Source: Oasisia sp. SBJ-2009 (taxonomy: Eukaryota > Annelida > Polychaeta > Sabellida > Siboglinidae). From it: 64,000 nt of DNA. Below are positions 38,601 through 43,639 of the stretch, piece by piece. A program made the position numbers and the translations under genes. Within the stretch, counting starts at the first letter, position 1; every line of letters starts with the position of its first letter. The DNA is taken from contig OZ024856.1 of NCBI GenBank assembly GCA_964017155.1, positions 12,774,125 to 12,838,124 on the forward strand, in the 5' to 3' direction. The notes under the pieces are model-generated. The model had not been told where the DNA came from, ran no database searches, and saw only the letters and a list, made by a program, of their open reading frames with translations.

Positions 38601-41274
38601 TGACATTCTTGACCCTTATTAAGTGATTGCCTTATGACCAGTGTGTCTGTTAAATCCTCACTTAAGTTGGCGTTTCTTTATGAAGTCAAATGTCCCTATA
38701 GATGGGGATAAATGTAGTGTTTTGAGATATATTTAACCGTAGCCCAATTTCGTCAGTGCACACTTATGTAAGTGCACATTTACATAAGGGGCAAAACAGA
38801 AGAGCTTTTGTCTTGTGCATAGCTGTTCCCGAATCGTAAGCTTAATTACGATTTAATTTTATATGGAAATGCCATTTAGTATTACATTATTAACTAATAC
38901 TTAATTATTGTGATTGTGTGTTTGTTACTTAGAGCTGTAAAAACATCACGAGAAATATCTTTAAATAAAGAGTGAGCAAGGTTGCACATTTTCTTCAAAT
39001 TAGCATCACAGTTTTAAAATGGTCTTCAGATAACAGTTACAGCTGTATTACTAAAAACATGTCTGTCATTGTGCAGCTGTGAATACACCCGTATTCTTGG
39101 GCCACTTAATGTTTTTTCAATGGCTGGAAAACACACCTTCTGAGTTGGTGACCCAAAGAGTTATACAGGGCTTATTCATGTCATCTCTGTATACAAAACA
39201 AACTATACAGTGTTAGTTATGTGTCTCATTCATAAATAACTTGGCTTACAAAGAACAAACAAAATGGATGCCATAGCTGTTTATCTCAGATTATTTTAAC
39301 TCAAAGAGAACACCAAATCATGAGCCTTTGTTGAGTGTTACTCACTACTGTTTGACATTCGTTCACTTCTACATAATTCTGAGTCCACATCTACTGTCAA
39401 AAATTCATGTAAAAGATTAAACAAGCCCTTCTGGATTGAAGTAGATTTTGTCACGTGTAGACAGATATCTGGTGGAGTGGAGATTATCTGATTAGTTGAA
39501 AGATTGAGTGTTTTTTGAGTCTGTTTCAAGTCAAAGGATAACTGACAAATAATGGAAATCTTTTGACATTCTCTACTTTGGTGGAAGCTTTGTTGACATA
39601 TGGTGCTAACCAATCTAATTTAAATTGACCAGTACAATGTAAAACAGCCACTCCATAAAATTCCTGCACATAATCTGAATTTGAACAAAACATGTGAACA
39701 TTATGAAATTGTCTTATTCAAGTAGTAAGTGTAACACTAGAAAAGCATCAGCAGGAAACCTTTGAACTAACAATGTGGTATCAAAGGTAGGACAATTTCC
39801 AGTAAAGCAAATTAAATAGTTGCATACATGGTAAAAGTGTTTATATGCTAGACATTACTTACGGGTCTGCAGATAACCTGTAAAATGTAAAAGTATATAT
39901 AGTGCATTTATGTGTCTTCTAGCTGTGGTGCCCATCCTTCTGGTTGATGCATGATGAGTGTGCATGTTGTAAATCATGCCACAGTGGAACACTTCTACGA
40001 AGCAGGCACTTGATGTAGTCGGCTGTAGCAAAGCTGCTCATAGTGGATGGAGGCTGTTTACAATGAACACACAGTGGCTTACTTGGTAAATAGGCAGCCC
40101 AGTAAAGTGTCGTGCATTTAGCAACATGCCGTAGGGCCAGTAGTACGGTTCTGGCCCTATGTCATATGGACAGCGTAAATTTGATACCATTTTTGTACTT
40201 TGAAATATGCACAAAAACAGGTAATCTATCAAGAGGGTACAGTACTTCAGAATACAACAGATATGTCACGAAACCATGGGGTTCTTCTGAACTATCCATC
40301 AAAATTCCTGATCAGCAAGTGTTCTTGGTGTTGACAGTATAATGGTCAGTTATGATTAATTTCCGTCAGTTGTACACTATCCATGTTACAATGTACATTA
40401 AGTGTACTTATGCCATAACAATTTGATTATTTAATAATAAATTACAACATAAAAAGAAGTTTAACTGTTAGTGAGCATGACTAGTTTATAAAACGTCTGC
40501 CCCAAACTTCATAGCAATATGTTATGATGTAATATCATGAAACTCACACAGCATAAATGACTGATTTATCAGTTAGTCATATTACATAACATGTATAACT
40601 AGACCATCAAATATTATTACTTGTATTTATGGTATCTCCATTCCTATAAATAGACATAGGTAGATATTCCCATATGAATTCAAATTGTTTAAAGACACTG
40701 ACATAGTGGACTAGATCAGTGTCACGCTGTGTCACTCCCCACTTGTCTGGTGCCGTGTCACTCCTATGGTGCCATGTCACTCCTCTGGTGCAGTGTCACT
40801 CCACTCAGTTTGGTGCCATGTCATTCCTCTGGTGCTGTGTCACTCCTCTAGTGCCGTGTCACTCTTTTGGTACTATGTCACTCCTCTGGTGCTGTGTCAC
40901 TCCTCTGGTGCTGTGTCACTCCTCTGGTGCTGTGTCACTCCTCTGGTGCTGTGTCACTCCTCTGGTGCTGTGTCACTCCTCTGGTGCTGTGTCACTCCTC
41001 TGGTGCTGTGTCACTCCTCTTGTGTTGCATAACTCCTCTGGTGCAGTGTCTCTCTTCTCAGTCTGGTGCTGTGTCACTCTTCTGGTGCTGTGTCACTCCT
41101 TTCAGTCTGGTGCTGTGTCACTCCTCTGGTGCTGTGTCACTCCACTCAGTCTGGTGCACCGTCACTCCTGTGGTGCCGTGTAGTCTCCGCTGTGCACTGA
41201 GGCAGTCAGTGCTGGCACTCACGAGAGGCCGGACACGCACCATGTCAACACTCAAGGACTCTCGTAGTACTTAG
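14168..41274 (+). CDS. FMN2/cappuccino-type formin, 20 coding exons
   Basis: Predicted actin nucleator and processive elongator acting at the barbed end, normally with profilin through FH1 and Spire through its C-terminal tail. Joined exons: 14168-15814, 16837-17143, 18044-18219, 18915-19092, 19458-19522, 20733-21516, 22070-22166, 23389-23524, 23895-23982, 25543-25604, 26393-26472, 26973-27102, 27478-27550, 30405-30475, 32086-32266, 33060-33152, 34845-34896, 35556-35705, 35838-35928 and candidate 41206-41274. All phases match and the sum is 4530 bases (1509 residues plus stop). The protein has an MGxxxS N-myristoylation motif, disordered Ser/Pro region to ~650, helical block 652-735, coiled coil ~775-815, FH1 ~942-1045 and FH2 ~1060-1480. 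FH2 wording ([38 protein letters not shown]) and the order of N-terminal blocks match FMN1/FMN2/Capu rather than diaphanous-type formins. FMN1 is the alternative. Some exon edges and any noncoding 5' exon remain unproven. Confidence 0.88.
15815..16836. other. Formin intron 1 with a direct-repeat pair
   Basis: A/T-rich. A 65-base block at 16106-16170 (starting GACACTCGGTCAGGTTCATG) recurs at 16625-16688 with about 90% identity in the same orientation. Both copies are preceded by TTAATCAGTCTG, although the second has an insertion of about 18 bases after it. The origin is unknown; it could be a small duplication or the termini of an unrecognised element. Confidence 0.75.
16837..17143 (+). CDS. 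Formin coding exon 2
   Basis: Enters in phase 0 after a weak acceptor (ACACTTGAAG) and ends in phase 1 at GTGAGT. Encodes [16 protein letters not shown], a basic cluster [12 protein letters not shown] that could be a nuclear-localisation or membrane-binding patch, and [22 protein letters not shown]. The acceptor is the only AG between the upstream in-frame stop and the conserved start, so the boundary is firm if the exon is real. Confidence 0.8.
17144..17672. repeat. (TTGG/TTGGC/TGGC)n arrays starting at the exon 2 donor
   Basis: The donor GTGAGT runs straight into GGTT, GGGT and then TTGGC and TGGC tandem repeats covering about 530 bases, with a run of about 17 G near 17250. GTGAGT or GTGAGTGAGT recurs inside the array (about 17202, 17227 and 17275), so the donor itself is copied within the repeat. 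Confidence 0.9.
17839..18043 (+). repeat. Five 41-bp units copying the intron 2/exon 3 acceptor
   Basis: Five head-to-tail 41-base units (17839, 17880, 17921, 17962 and 18003) end exactly at the exon 3 start, 18044. Each unit begins with a near-copy of the first 25 bases of exon 3 (GTCACATGCTCATGTCCTG...) and ends with the intron's last 16 bases (TTCCTACTGTCCTACAG). There are therefore five duplicate acceptors, plus an older CCCTGCAG at 17838. All three forward frames stay open through the array. Confidence 0.97.
18044..18219 (+). CDS. Formin coding exon 3, conserved N-terminal helical block
   Basis: Starts in phase 1 after CCTACAG and ends in phase 0 at GTGTGT. Reads (G)[18 protein letters not shown] and on to [20 protein letters not shown]. 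It aligns in order with the FMN2 segment that precedes its coiled coil (LLEKLF...FCSRIIAMGLLLPF). Mostly amphipathic helix; function unknown to me. Confidence 0.85.
18305..18450 (+). mobile_element. Possible SINE fragment
   Basis: ACATTAATTGTAGCATATGACTGGATG and the neighbouring GTAGTGGACA resemble parts of the SINE at 57112-57400 (GCATTAATTGCAGCATGGCTG, GTAGTGGATA). It ends with AAGTGCTTTGAAAAGTCCTGAGG, like the GCGCTTTGAA tails of animal SINEs and LINEs. Confidence 0.4.
18725..18876. repeat. Imperfect CA-rich microsatellite in formin intron 3
   Basis: CA repeats interrupted by ACGC, CACGCC and TGCATGCG-type units. Confidence 0.9.
18915..19092 (+). CDS. Formin coding exon 4
   Basis: Acceptor TTGTTGCAG, donor GTGAGT. 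Reads [20 protein letters not shown] and ends EAAVTVEK. The YLWAHSEP part matches the FMN2 LYTWA motif that closes the conserved block; the rest looks like linker. Phase 0 in, phase 1 out. Confidence 0.82.
19458..19522 (+). CDS. Formin coding exon 5, start of coiled coil
   Basis: Acceptor CTTTTTTAG, donor GTGAGG. Reads (G)[21 protein letters not shown]. Its 65 bases fit phase 1 in and phase 0 out. Confidence 0.8.
19905..20732 (+). repeat. TG-rich minisatellite copying the intron 5/exon 6 acceptor
   Basis: About 15 units, each with CTGACAGAGGCAG (the intron end) followed by CATGAGATGACC (the first 12 bases of exon 6), then ATGG and a TG run of 3 to about 35 repeats. Small variants are seen (CTGACTGAGG, CTGACAAAGG, CTAACAGAGG). 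The last unit is the real acceptor, ending at 20732. The variable TG runs account for most length differences between units. Confidence 0.97.
20733..21516 (+). CDS. Formin coding exon 6: coiled coil and FH1 domain
   Basis: Begins [23 protein letters not shown], a heptad-rich coiled coil as in FMN2. [19 protein letters not shown] segment follows, matching the FMN2 region before FH1. From 21184 it is FH1: about ten blocks of 4-11 prolines separated by GGIP, GGVP or LGGIP, the profilin-actin loading region. Phase 1 out at GTAAGT. CTTTCACTCCACAG at 21170-21183 looks like an internal 3' splice site and could mark an alternative acceptor, but the frame is open throughout. Confidence 0.88.
21815..22010 (-). 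mobile_element. tRNA-derived SINE with conserved central domain
   Basis: On the minus strand a B-box-like GGTTTAATCCCACC (around 21965) is followed by CTTTCGGAAGAGACACTAAAAGC and later GGTCCC. This closely resembles the TTTCGGATGAGACGTTAAA core widely shared by animal SINEs. It lies in formin intron 6, just upstream of exon 7. Confidence 0.65.
22070..22166 (+). CDS. Formin coding exon 7, FH2 lasso
   Basis: Acceptor TTTGTCTCAG, donor GTACGT. Reads [20 protein letters not shown] and ends PVQEER. The KPLFWKKL tryptophan motif is the FH2 lasso that wraps the partner subunit's post. Phase 1 in, phase 2 out. Confidence 0.9.
22167..23388. other. Formin intron 7, no named repeat
   Basis: A/T-rich intron. 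I recognise no coding sequence or transposon here. Confidence 0.6.
23389..23524 (+). CDS. Formin coding exon 8, FH2
   Basis: Acceptor CTGTTGTTAG, donor GTAAGT. Reads (S)[19 protein letters not shown], then [13 protein letters not shown], then KVRKTKE. The IWE-like and FEELFSK-like motifs of FMN-family FH2 linkers are recognisable. Confidence 0.9.
23895..23982 (+). CDS. Formin coding exon 9, FH2 knob
   Basis: Acceptor TTGTCACAG, donor GTACAT. Reads [20 protein letters not shown] then HLTAHDIET. The KRSQAVGI motif contains the actin-contacting isoleucine conserved in all formins. The upstream intron end (about 23819-23894) holds three imperfect copies of CTGTCACAGTCCACTG. A LINE remnant starts within a few bases of its donor. 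Confidence 0.92.
23986..24325 (+). mobile_element. CR1-like LINE 3' end, copy A
   Basis: Begins inside intron 9 within 3-7 bases of the exon 9 donor, with [18 protein letters not shown] then a stop. A non-coding 3' region follows with GCCTCTGAGC and GTGCTTTACAAATAAAAATTATTATT. Copy B at 25770-26275 shares the same coding end and 3' region. Confidence 0.85.
24625..25440 (-). mobile_element. L2/CR1-like LINE 3' part
   Basis: The minus-strand frame 25408-25052 reads [20 protein letters not shown], then [12 protein letters not shown], then [14 protein letters not shown] and [11 protein letters not shown]. This is the LINE ORF2 C terminus with the usual LPV..R.KQ and WN.LP motifs. The 3' region ends at about 24630 in ATCAATCAATCAAAAACC, a typical short-repeat tail. 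Confidence 0.85.
25543..25604 (+). CDS. Formin coding exon 10, FH2
   Basis: Acceptor TAACTGTTTCAG, donor GTAAGT. Reads (A)[20 protein letters not shown], matching the LETLQALYEN helix in FMN2. Confidence 0.9.
25770..26275 (+). mobile_element. CR1-like LINE 3' end, copy B
   Basis: Reads [20 protein letters not shown] then [19 protein letters not shown] and a stop. The 3' region is the same as in copy A and ends GCACTTTACAAATAAAGTTATTATTATT. Located in formin intron 10. Confidence 0.87.
26393..26472 (+). CDS. Formin coding exon 11, FH2
   Basis: Acceptor TTGTGGTGGCAG, donor GTGAGT. Reads [20 protein letters not shown] then PLDRPEQ, equivalent to the SDELEKIEKH...LDKPEQ stretch of FMN2. Phase 2 out. 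Confidence 0.9.
26973..27102 (+). CDS. Formin coding exon 12, FH2
   Basis: Acceptor TTTCCGTTCCAG, donor GTGATT (weaker). Reads [20 protein letters not shown], then [18 protein letters not shown] and RMTSQ. The IPxFxERxxCxxFQSTF motif is characteristic of FMN-type FH2. Confidence 0.92.
27208..27318. repeat. 28-bp minisatellite, about four copies
   Basis: Tandem units starting GTGATCATGTGACACAATAG in formin intron 12. Confidence 0.95.
27478..27550 (+). CDS. Formin coding exon 13, FH2 GNYMN motif
   Basis: Acceptor ACTTTTCCAG, donor GTGGGT. Reads [20 protein letters not shown] then YMNGG. GNYMN is the most conserved FH2 signature. Confidence 0.93.
27551..29420. other. First part of formin intron 13
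   Basis: No gene. Imperfect short repeats of TTCAAATTGGG type occur at about 28340-28620; otherwise unique-looking. Confidence 0.6.
29440..30335. repeat. 34-bp minisatellite, about 26 units
   Basis: Degenerate head-to-tail units of about 34 bases containing GAGGTGGCTGTATTACCGAG and CCTTAATTG, filling the second half of formin intron 13. No spacers, so not a CRISPR-like array. Confidence 0.95.
30405..30475 (+). CDS. Formin coding exon 14, FH2
   Basis: Acceptor GTGTGTCCCAG, donor GTGAGG. Reads (G)[17 protein letters not shown] then KDVKSK. The RGQADGF.L.IL.KLKDVKS text is near-identical to FMN2 and includes the conserved actin-binding lysine region. Confidence 0.93.
30476..32085. other. Formin intron 14, with a LINE 3' end near its end
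   Basis: Mostly A/T-rich and unassigned. At about 31860-31960 it contains CGCTGCAAAATTAATTTCCC and GGGACAATAAAGTGTTATTG, the usual form of a LINE 3' terminus in the plus orientation. Confidence 0.6.
32086..32266 (+). CDS. Formin coding exon 15, FH2
   Basis: Acceptor TTGCTTCTCGTAG, donor GTGAGT. Reads [18 protein letters not shown], then [20 protein letters not shown] and [19 protein letters not shown] and LPLPEP..L..AS..xFED are FMN-family features. Phase 1 out. Confidence 0.93.
32345..32640 (-). mobile_element. LINE 3' end (minus orientation)
   Basis: Minus-strand reading ends with GGTTTTTACCTGAAATAAATG then TATTCGTATATTCGTATTCG, a typical LINE 3' terminus with a short tandem tail. No coding part is recognisable. 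Confidence 0.55.
33060..33152 (+). CDS. Formin coding exon 16, FH2
   Basis: Acceptor GTTGTTTCAG, donor GTGAGT. Reads [20 protein letters not shown] then [10 protein letters not shown], matching the [21 protein letters not shown] helix of FMN2. Confidence 0.9.
33970..34165 (-). mobile_element. LINE ORF2 C-terminal remnant
   Basis: Minus strand: [20 protein letters not shown], then [20 protein letters not shown] and ASSVNV, then after a frameshift [10 protein letters not shown]. This is the common R.VxxWN.LP..VV.A.SVN.FK end of animal LINEs. Located in formin intron 16. Confidence 0.8.
34845..34896 (+). CDS. Formin coding exon 17, FH2 (52 bp)
   Basis: Acceptor TTTTCTCTCAG. Reads (A)[16 protein letters not shown](R). 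The donor that keeps phase is GTAGTT. Phase 1 in, phase 2 out. Fits the length and position of the FMN2 segment before FFMKPK. Confidence 0.85.
34945..35190. repeat. 40-bp minisatellite, six units
   Basis: Tandem units containing CCCTTTAAACTTCACAAC and ATATGAAATTTGCATTAA in formin intron 17. Confidence 0.93.
35268..35345 (+). repeat. Left arm of a 2.3-kb-spaced inverted repeat
   Basis: Starts near ACCACCAGTCGAGAGTGAGG and is about 85% identical to the reverse complement of 37520-37610. Next to it (35325-35395) is a smaller hairpin of AGTGGCC/GGCCACT type. Confidence 0.85.
35556..35705 (+). CDS. Formin coding exon 18, FH2 end
   Basis: Acceptor CTCTGTGTTGCAG, donor GTAAAG. Reads (R)[17 protein letters not shown], then [20 protein letters not shown] and [10 protein letters not shown](R). 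Near-match to the FMN2 helix YFFMKPKLGEKEV...FFSIWHEFSSDFKDFW. Confidence 0.93.
35838..35928 (+). CDS. Formin coding exon 19, basic post-FH2 helix
   Basis: Acceptor TTTGTGACTGCAG, donor GTAGGT. Reads [20 protein letters not shown] then [14 protein letters not shown] is the FH2 end in FMN2; the KGKK basic stretch begins the Spire-binding tail. A second donor-like AAT/GTGAGC lies inside at about 35890. If the intron is retained, the frame stays open to 36861 and would add a Ser/Pro-rich repeat tail. Confidence 0.9.
35950..37040. repeat. Polypyrimidine array, CCCTCCTTCCCT/CCCTCCTTGCCT units
   Basis: About 1.1 kb almost all C and T on the plus strand, in formin intron 19. Its core (36170-36758) is tandem 8/12-base units of CCTCCCTCCTTC with scattered TTGC variants. 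Such mirror-symmetric homopyrimidine DNA can form triplexes (H-DNA). Confidence 0.95.
37520..37610 (-). repeat. Right arm of the 2.3-kb-spaced inverted repeat
   Basis: Reverse complement reads CAGTCGAGAGCGAGGGACTT and continues like 35268-35345. Together the arms bracket formin exons 18 and 19. Confidence 0.85.
37611..40718. other. Formin intron 19, unassigned
   Basis: Three kilobases of A/T-rich sequence. I see no exon, repeat family or RNA gene that I can support. Confidence 0.55.
40719..41190. repeat. 19-bp minisatellite next to the candidate last exon
   Basis: About 22 units of CTCCTCTGGTGCTGTGTCA with variants, stopping about 15 bases before the candidate exon 20 acceptor. Confidence 0.95.
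41206..41274 (+). CDS. Candidate formin exon 20: C-terminal Spire-binding tail
   Basis: GAGGCAG acceptor, then 22 codons [22 protein letters not shown] and TAG. Phase 0 fits exon 19 and makes the whole coding sum divisible by three. FMN2 has a tail of similar length after KKGKS, rich in basic residues and ending in a threonine, the formin-Spire interaction motif. The similarity is short and the acceptor's pyrimidine tract is poor, so this is a hypothesis. Confidence 0.5.
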   Translation, partial: SVLALTRGRTRTMSTLKDSRST

Positions 41275-41574
41275 ACTGATTATGTTGTTAGCTGTGTGCT
41301 AGTTGCTGTCTTGAGATAGCTGCCCCCACCAAGACGGTCCCATCGGCTGTTACTACTTTGTAGACTAAGTACTGCCCGTGTTTGTAGTCTGGGGTCAATT
41401 GCTGTGGCGCGTACGTTGTCCGGGAAGAGGGTGGCATGTTTGGGTGTGTGCTCCTTTACTGGTGCAGGTCCAGACAGGCTGAGCATGGTGGGTTTCAAAT
41501 TATATTTTTCAGTATATTTTTCAGTAAATTATATTAGTTCAGTATCTGTTCTTCCATCTGAATGTCTCATACAG

Positions 41575-42800
41575 GGAGGGGGGAAGTTTCAATCCTATAT
41601 TGTTTTTCCTCCTGGTTCCCATGTACAGGGGTGAGGTCTAGTGCCTGTATTGTTCTTCCTCCTGGTTTCCTTGTAAAAGGAGAGGTCTGGCTCCTGTATT
41701 GTTCTTCCTCCTGGTTTCCTTGTACAAGGGGAGGTCTGGCTCCTGTACTGTTCTTCCTCCTGGTTCTATTATACAGTGGTGAGGTCTAGCTCATGTACTG
41801 TTCTTCCTCCTGGTTCTATTATACAGTGGTGAGGTCTAGCTCATGTACTGTTCTTCCTCCTGGTTCCCTTGTACAGTGGTGAGGTCTAGCTCCTGTACTG
41901 TTCTTCCTCCTGGTTCCCTTGTACAGGGGTGAGGTCTAGCTCCTGTACTGTTCTTCCACCTTGTTCCTTTGTGCAGTGGTGAGGTCTAGCTCCTGTACTG
42001 TTCTTCCTCCTGGTTCCATTGTACAGGAGTGAGATCTAGCTCCTGTACTGTTCTTCCACCTTGTTCCATTGTACAAGAGTGAGGTCTAGCTCCTGTACTG
42101 TTCTTCCTCCTGGTTCCCTTGTACAGGGGTGAGGTCTAGCTCCTGTACTGTTCTTCCTCCTTGTTCCATTGTACAGGGGTGAGGTCTAGCTCCTGTATTG
42201 TTCTTCCTCCTGGTTCCCTTGTACAGGGGTGAGGTCTAGCTCCTGTATTGTTCTTCCTCCTGGTTCCCTTGTACAGGGGTGAGGTCTAGCTCCTGTATTG
42301 TTCTTCCTCCTTGTTCCATTGTACAGGGGTGAGGTCTAGCTCCTGTATTGTTCTTCCTCCTGGTTCCATTGTACAGGGGTGAGGTCTAGCTCCTGTATTG
42401 TTCTTCCTCCTGGTTCCCTTGTACAGGGGTGAGGTCTAGCTCCTGTATTGTTCTTCCTCCTGGTTCCCTTGTACAGGGGTGAAGTCTAGCTCCTGTACTG
42501 TTCTTCCTCCTGGTTCCCTTGTACAGGGGTGAAGTCTAGCTCCTGTACTGTTCTTCCTCCTGGTTCCCTTGTACAGGGGTGAAGTCTAGCTCCTGTACTG
42601 TTCTTCCTCCTGGTTCCATTGTACAGGGGTGAGGTCTAGCTCCTGTACTGTTCTTCCTCCTGGTTCCCTTGTACAGGGGTGAAGTCTAGCTCCTGTATTG
42701 TTCTTCCTCCTGGTTCCCTTGTACAGGGGTGAGGTCTAGCTCCTGTATTGTTCTTCCTCCTGGTTCCCTTGTACAGGGGTGAGGTCTACCTTCTGTACAG
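41575..42800. repeat. 50-bp minisatellite, about 24 units
   Basis: Head-to-tail 50-base units containing GTTCTTCCTCCTGGTTCCCT, then TGTACAGGGGTGAGGTCTAG, with spacing of exactly 50 between 42071, 42121 and 42171. Each unit holds a pyrimidine tract plus CAG and a following GTGAGG, so it resembles back-to-back splice sites. It lies in the formin 3' UTR or just beyond it if exon 20 is correct. Confidence 0.97.
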
Positions 42801-43105
42801 GTAAGGGAGCTGGTAATGCAATGTGGAACAAAAGCCATGCTCCACCTGATACTTTTATGTTTATTTGTATGTTTCCAGAAGGCAAAGTTAGCAAGCAAGG
42901 GAATGATATGATACCAGAGATGTCAACTGAAGTCCCACAGTGAACCAGTCTACGATACTGTCTCAAGTACCATGCTGCATTGTTCTACGACTGAGCCCAT
43001 TGCAGCATGTTTGGCCTTCTTAGTGGCCAAATTTGATTCAAGACGACGTTGAGATATGCCTCAAAACTGTACACAGGTGTGTTGATAATTGTAATTTCTG
43101 CTAGT

Positions 43106-43111
43106 AATAAA
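43106..43111 (+). terminator. Candidate AATAAA poly(A) signal for the formin gene
   Basis: First AATAAA I found downstream of the candidate stop codon at 41274. If used, it would give a 3' UTR of about 1.8 kb containing the 50-bp minisatellite. Not supported by anything beyond the motif. Confidence 0.25.
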
Positions 43112-43565
43112 TCTGCAATACATATTTAAGAAGCATAATTATAGGTGCTACAGTTATTTCTACATTTATGAAGCTACACATAAACAAACTGCACATTTTA
43201 TACCAATTTTAAGTGGTTACCAACAATCTTTAGATCACCGACACATTTATTACAGGTAAGTGATATGATCTACAATTTTTATCATAGCTCCATACGGGTG
43301 ACAATATTGACCTTTTATACATTATTTACAACACATGTTTGTACAGTTTTTATATTGGCATATTTAAAAACCATTTTGAAAAGTTCCTCAATAGCATTTA
43401 CATGCATAAACACTGGAAGTTACGGTGAGGGAACAGGTAATTTTAATTGATTATTGATCTGCAAGGACTTTCTGGCGATTTGTGTAGGGGTTTACACACT
43501 CAGAGTAGCAGTTTATTTGAGTATTAAGACCTGGTGATATGTTGGTATTGACATGGGAGTTGCAG

Positions 43566-43568
<3 letters not shown>

Positions 43569-43633
<65 letters not shown>
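43569..43633. repeat. (TA)n microsatellite
   Basis: About 32 TA units. Confidence 0.97.
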
Positions 43634-43635
<2 letters not shown>

Positions 43636-43639
43636 CTGC

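Noticed and set aside
41575..42800. CRISPR-like regular 50-bp spacing; also the 34-bp array at 29440-30335
   Set aside because: The units are directly abutting copies with no unique spacers, and the context is animal DNA. Ordinary minisatellites.
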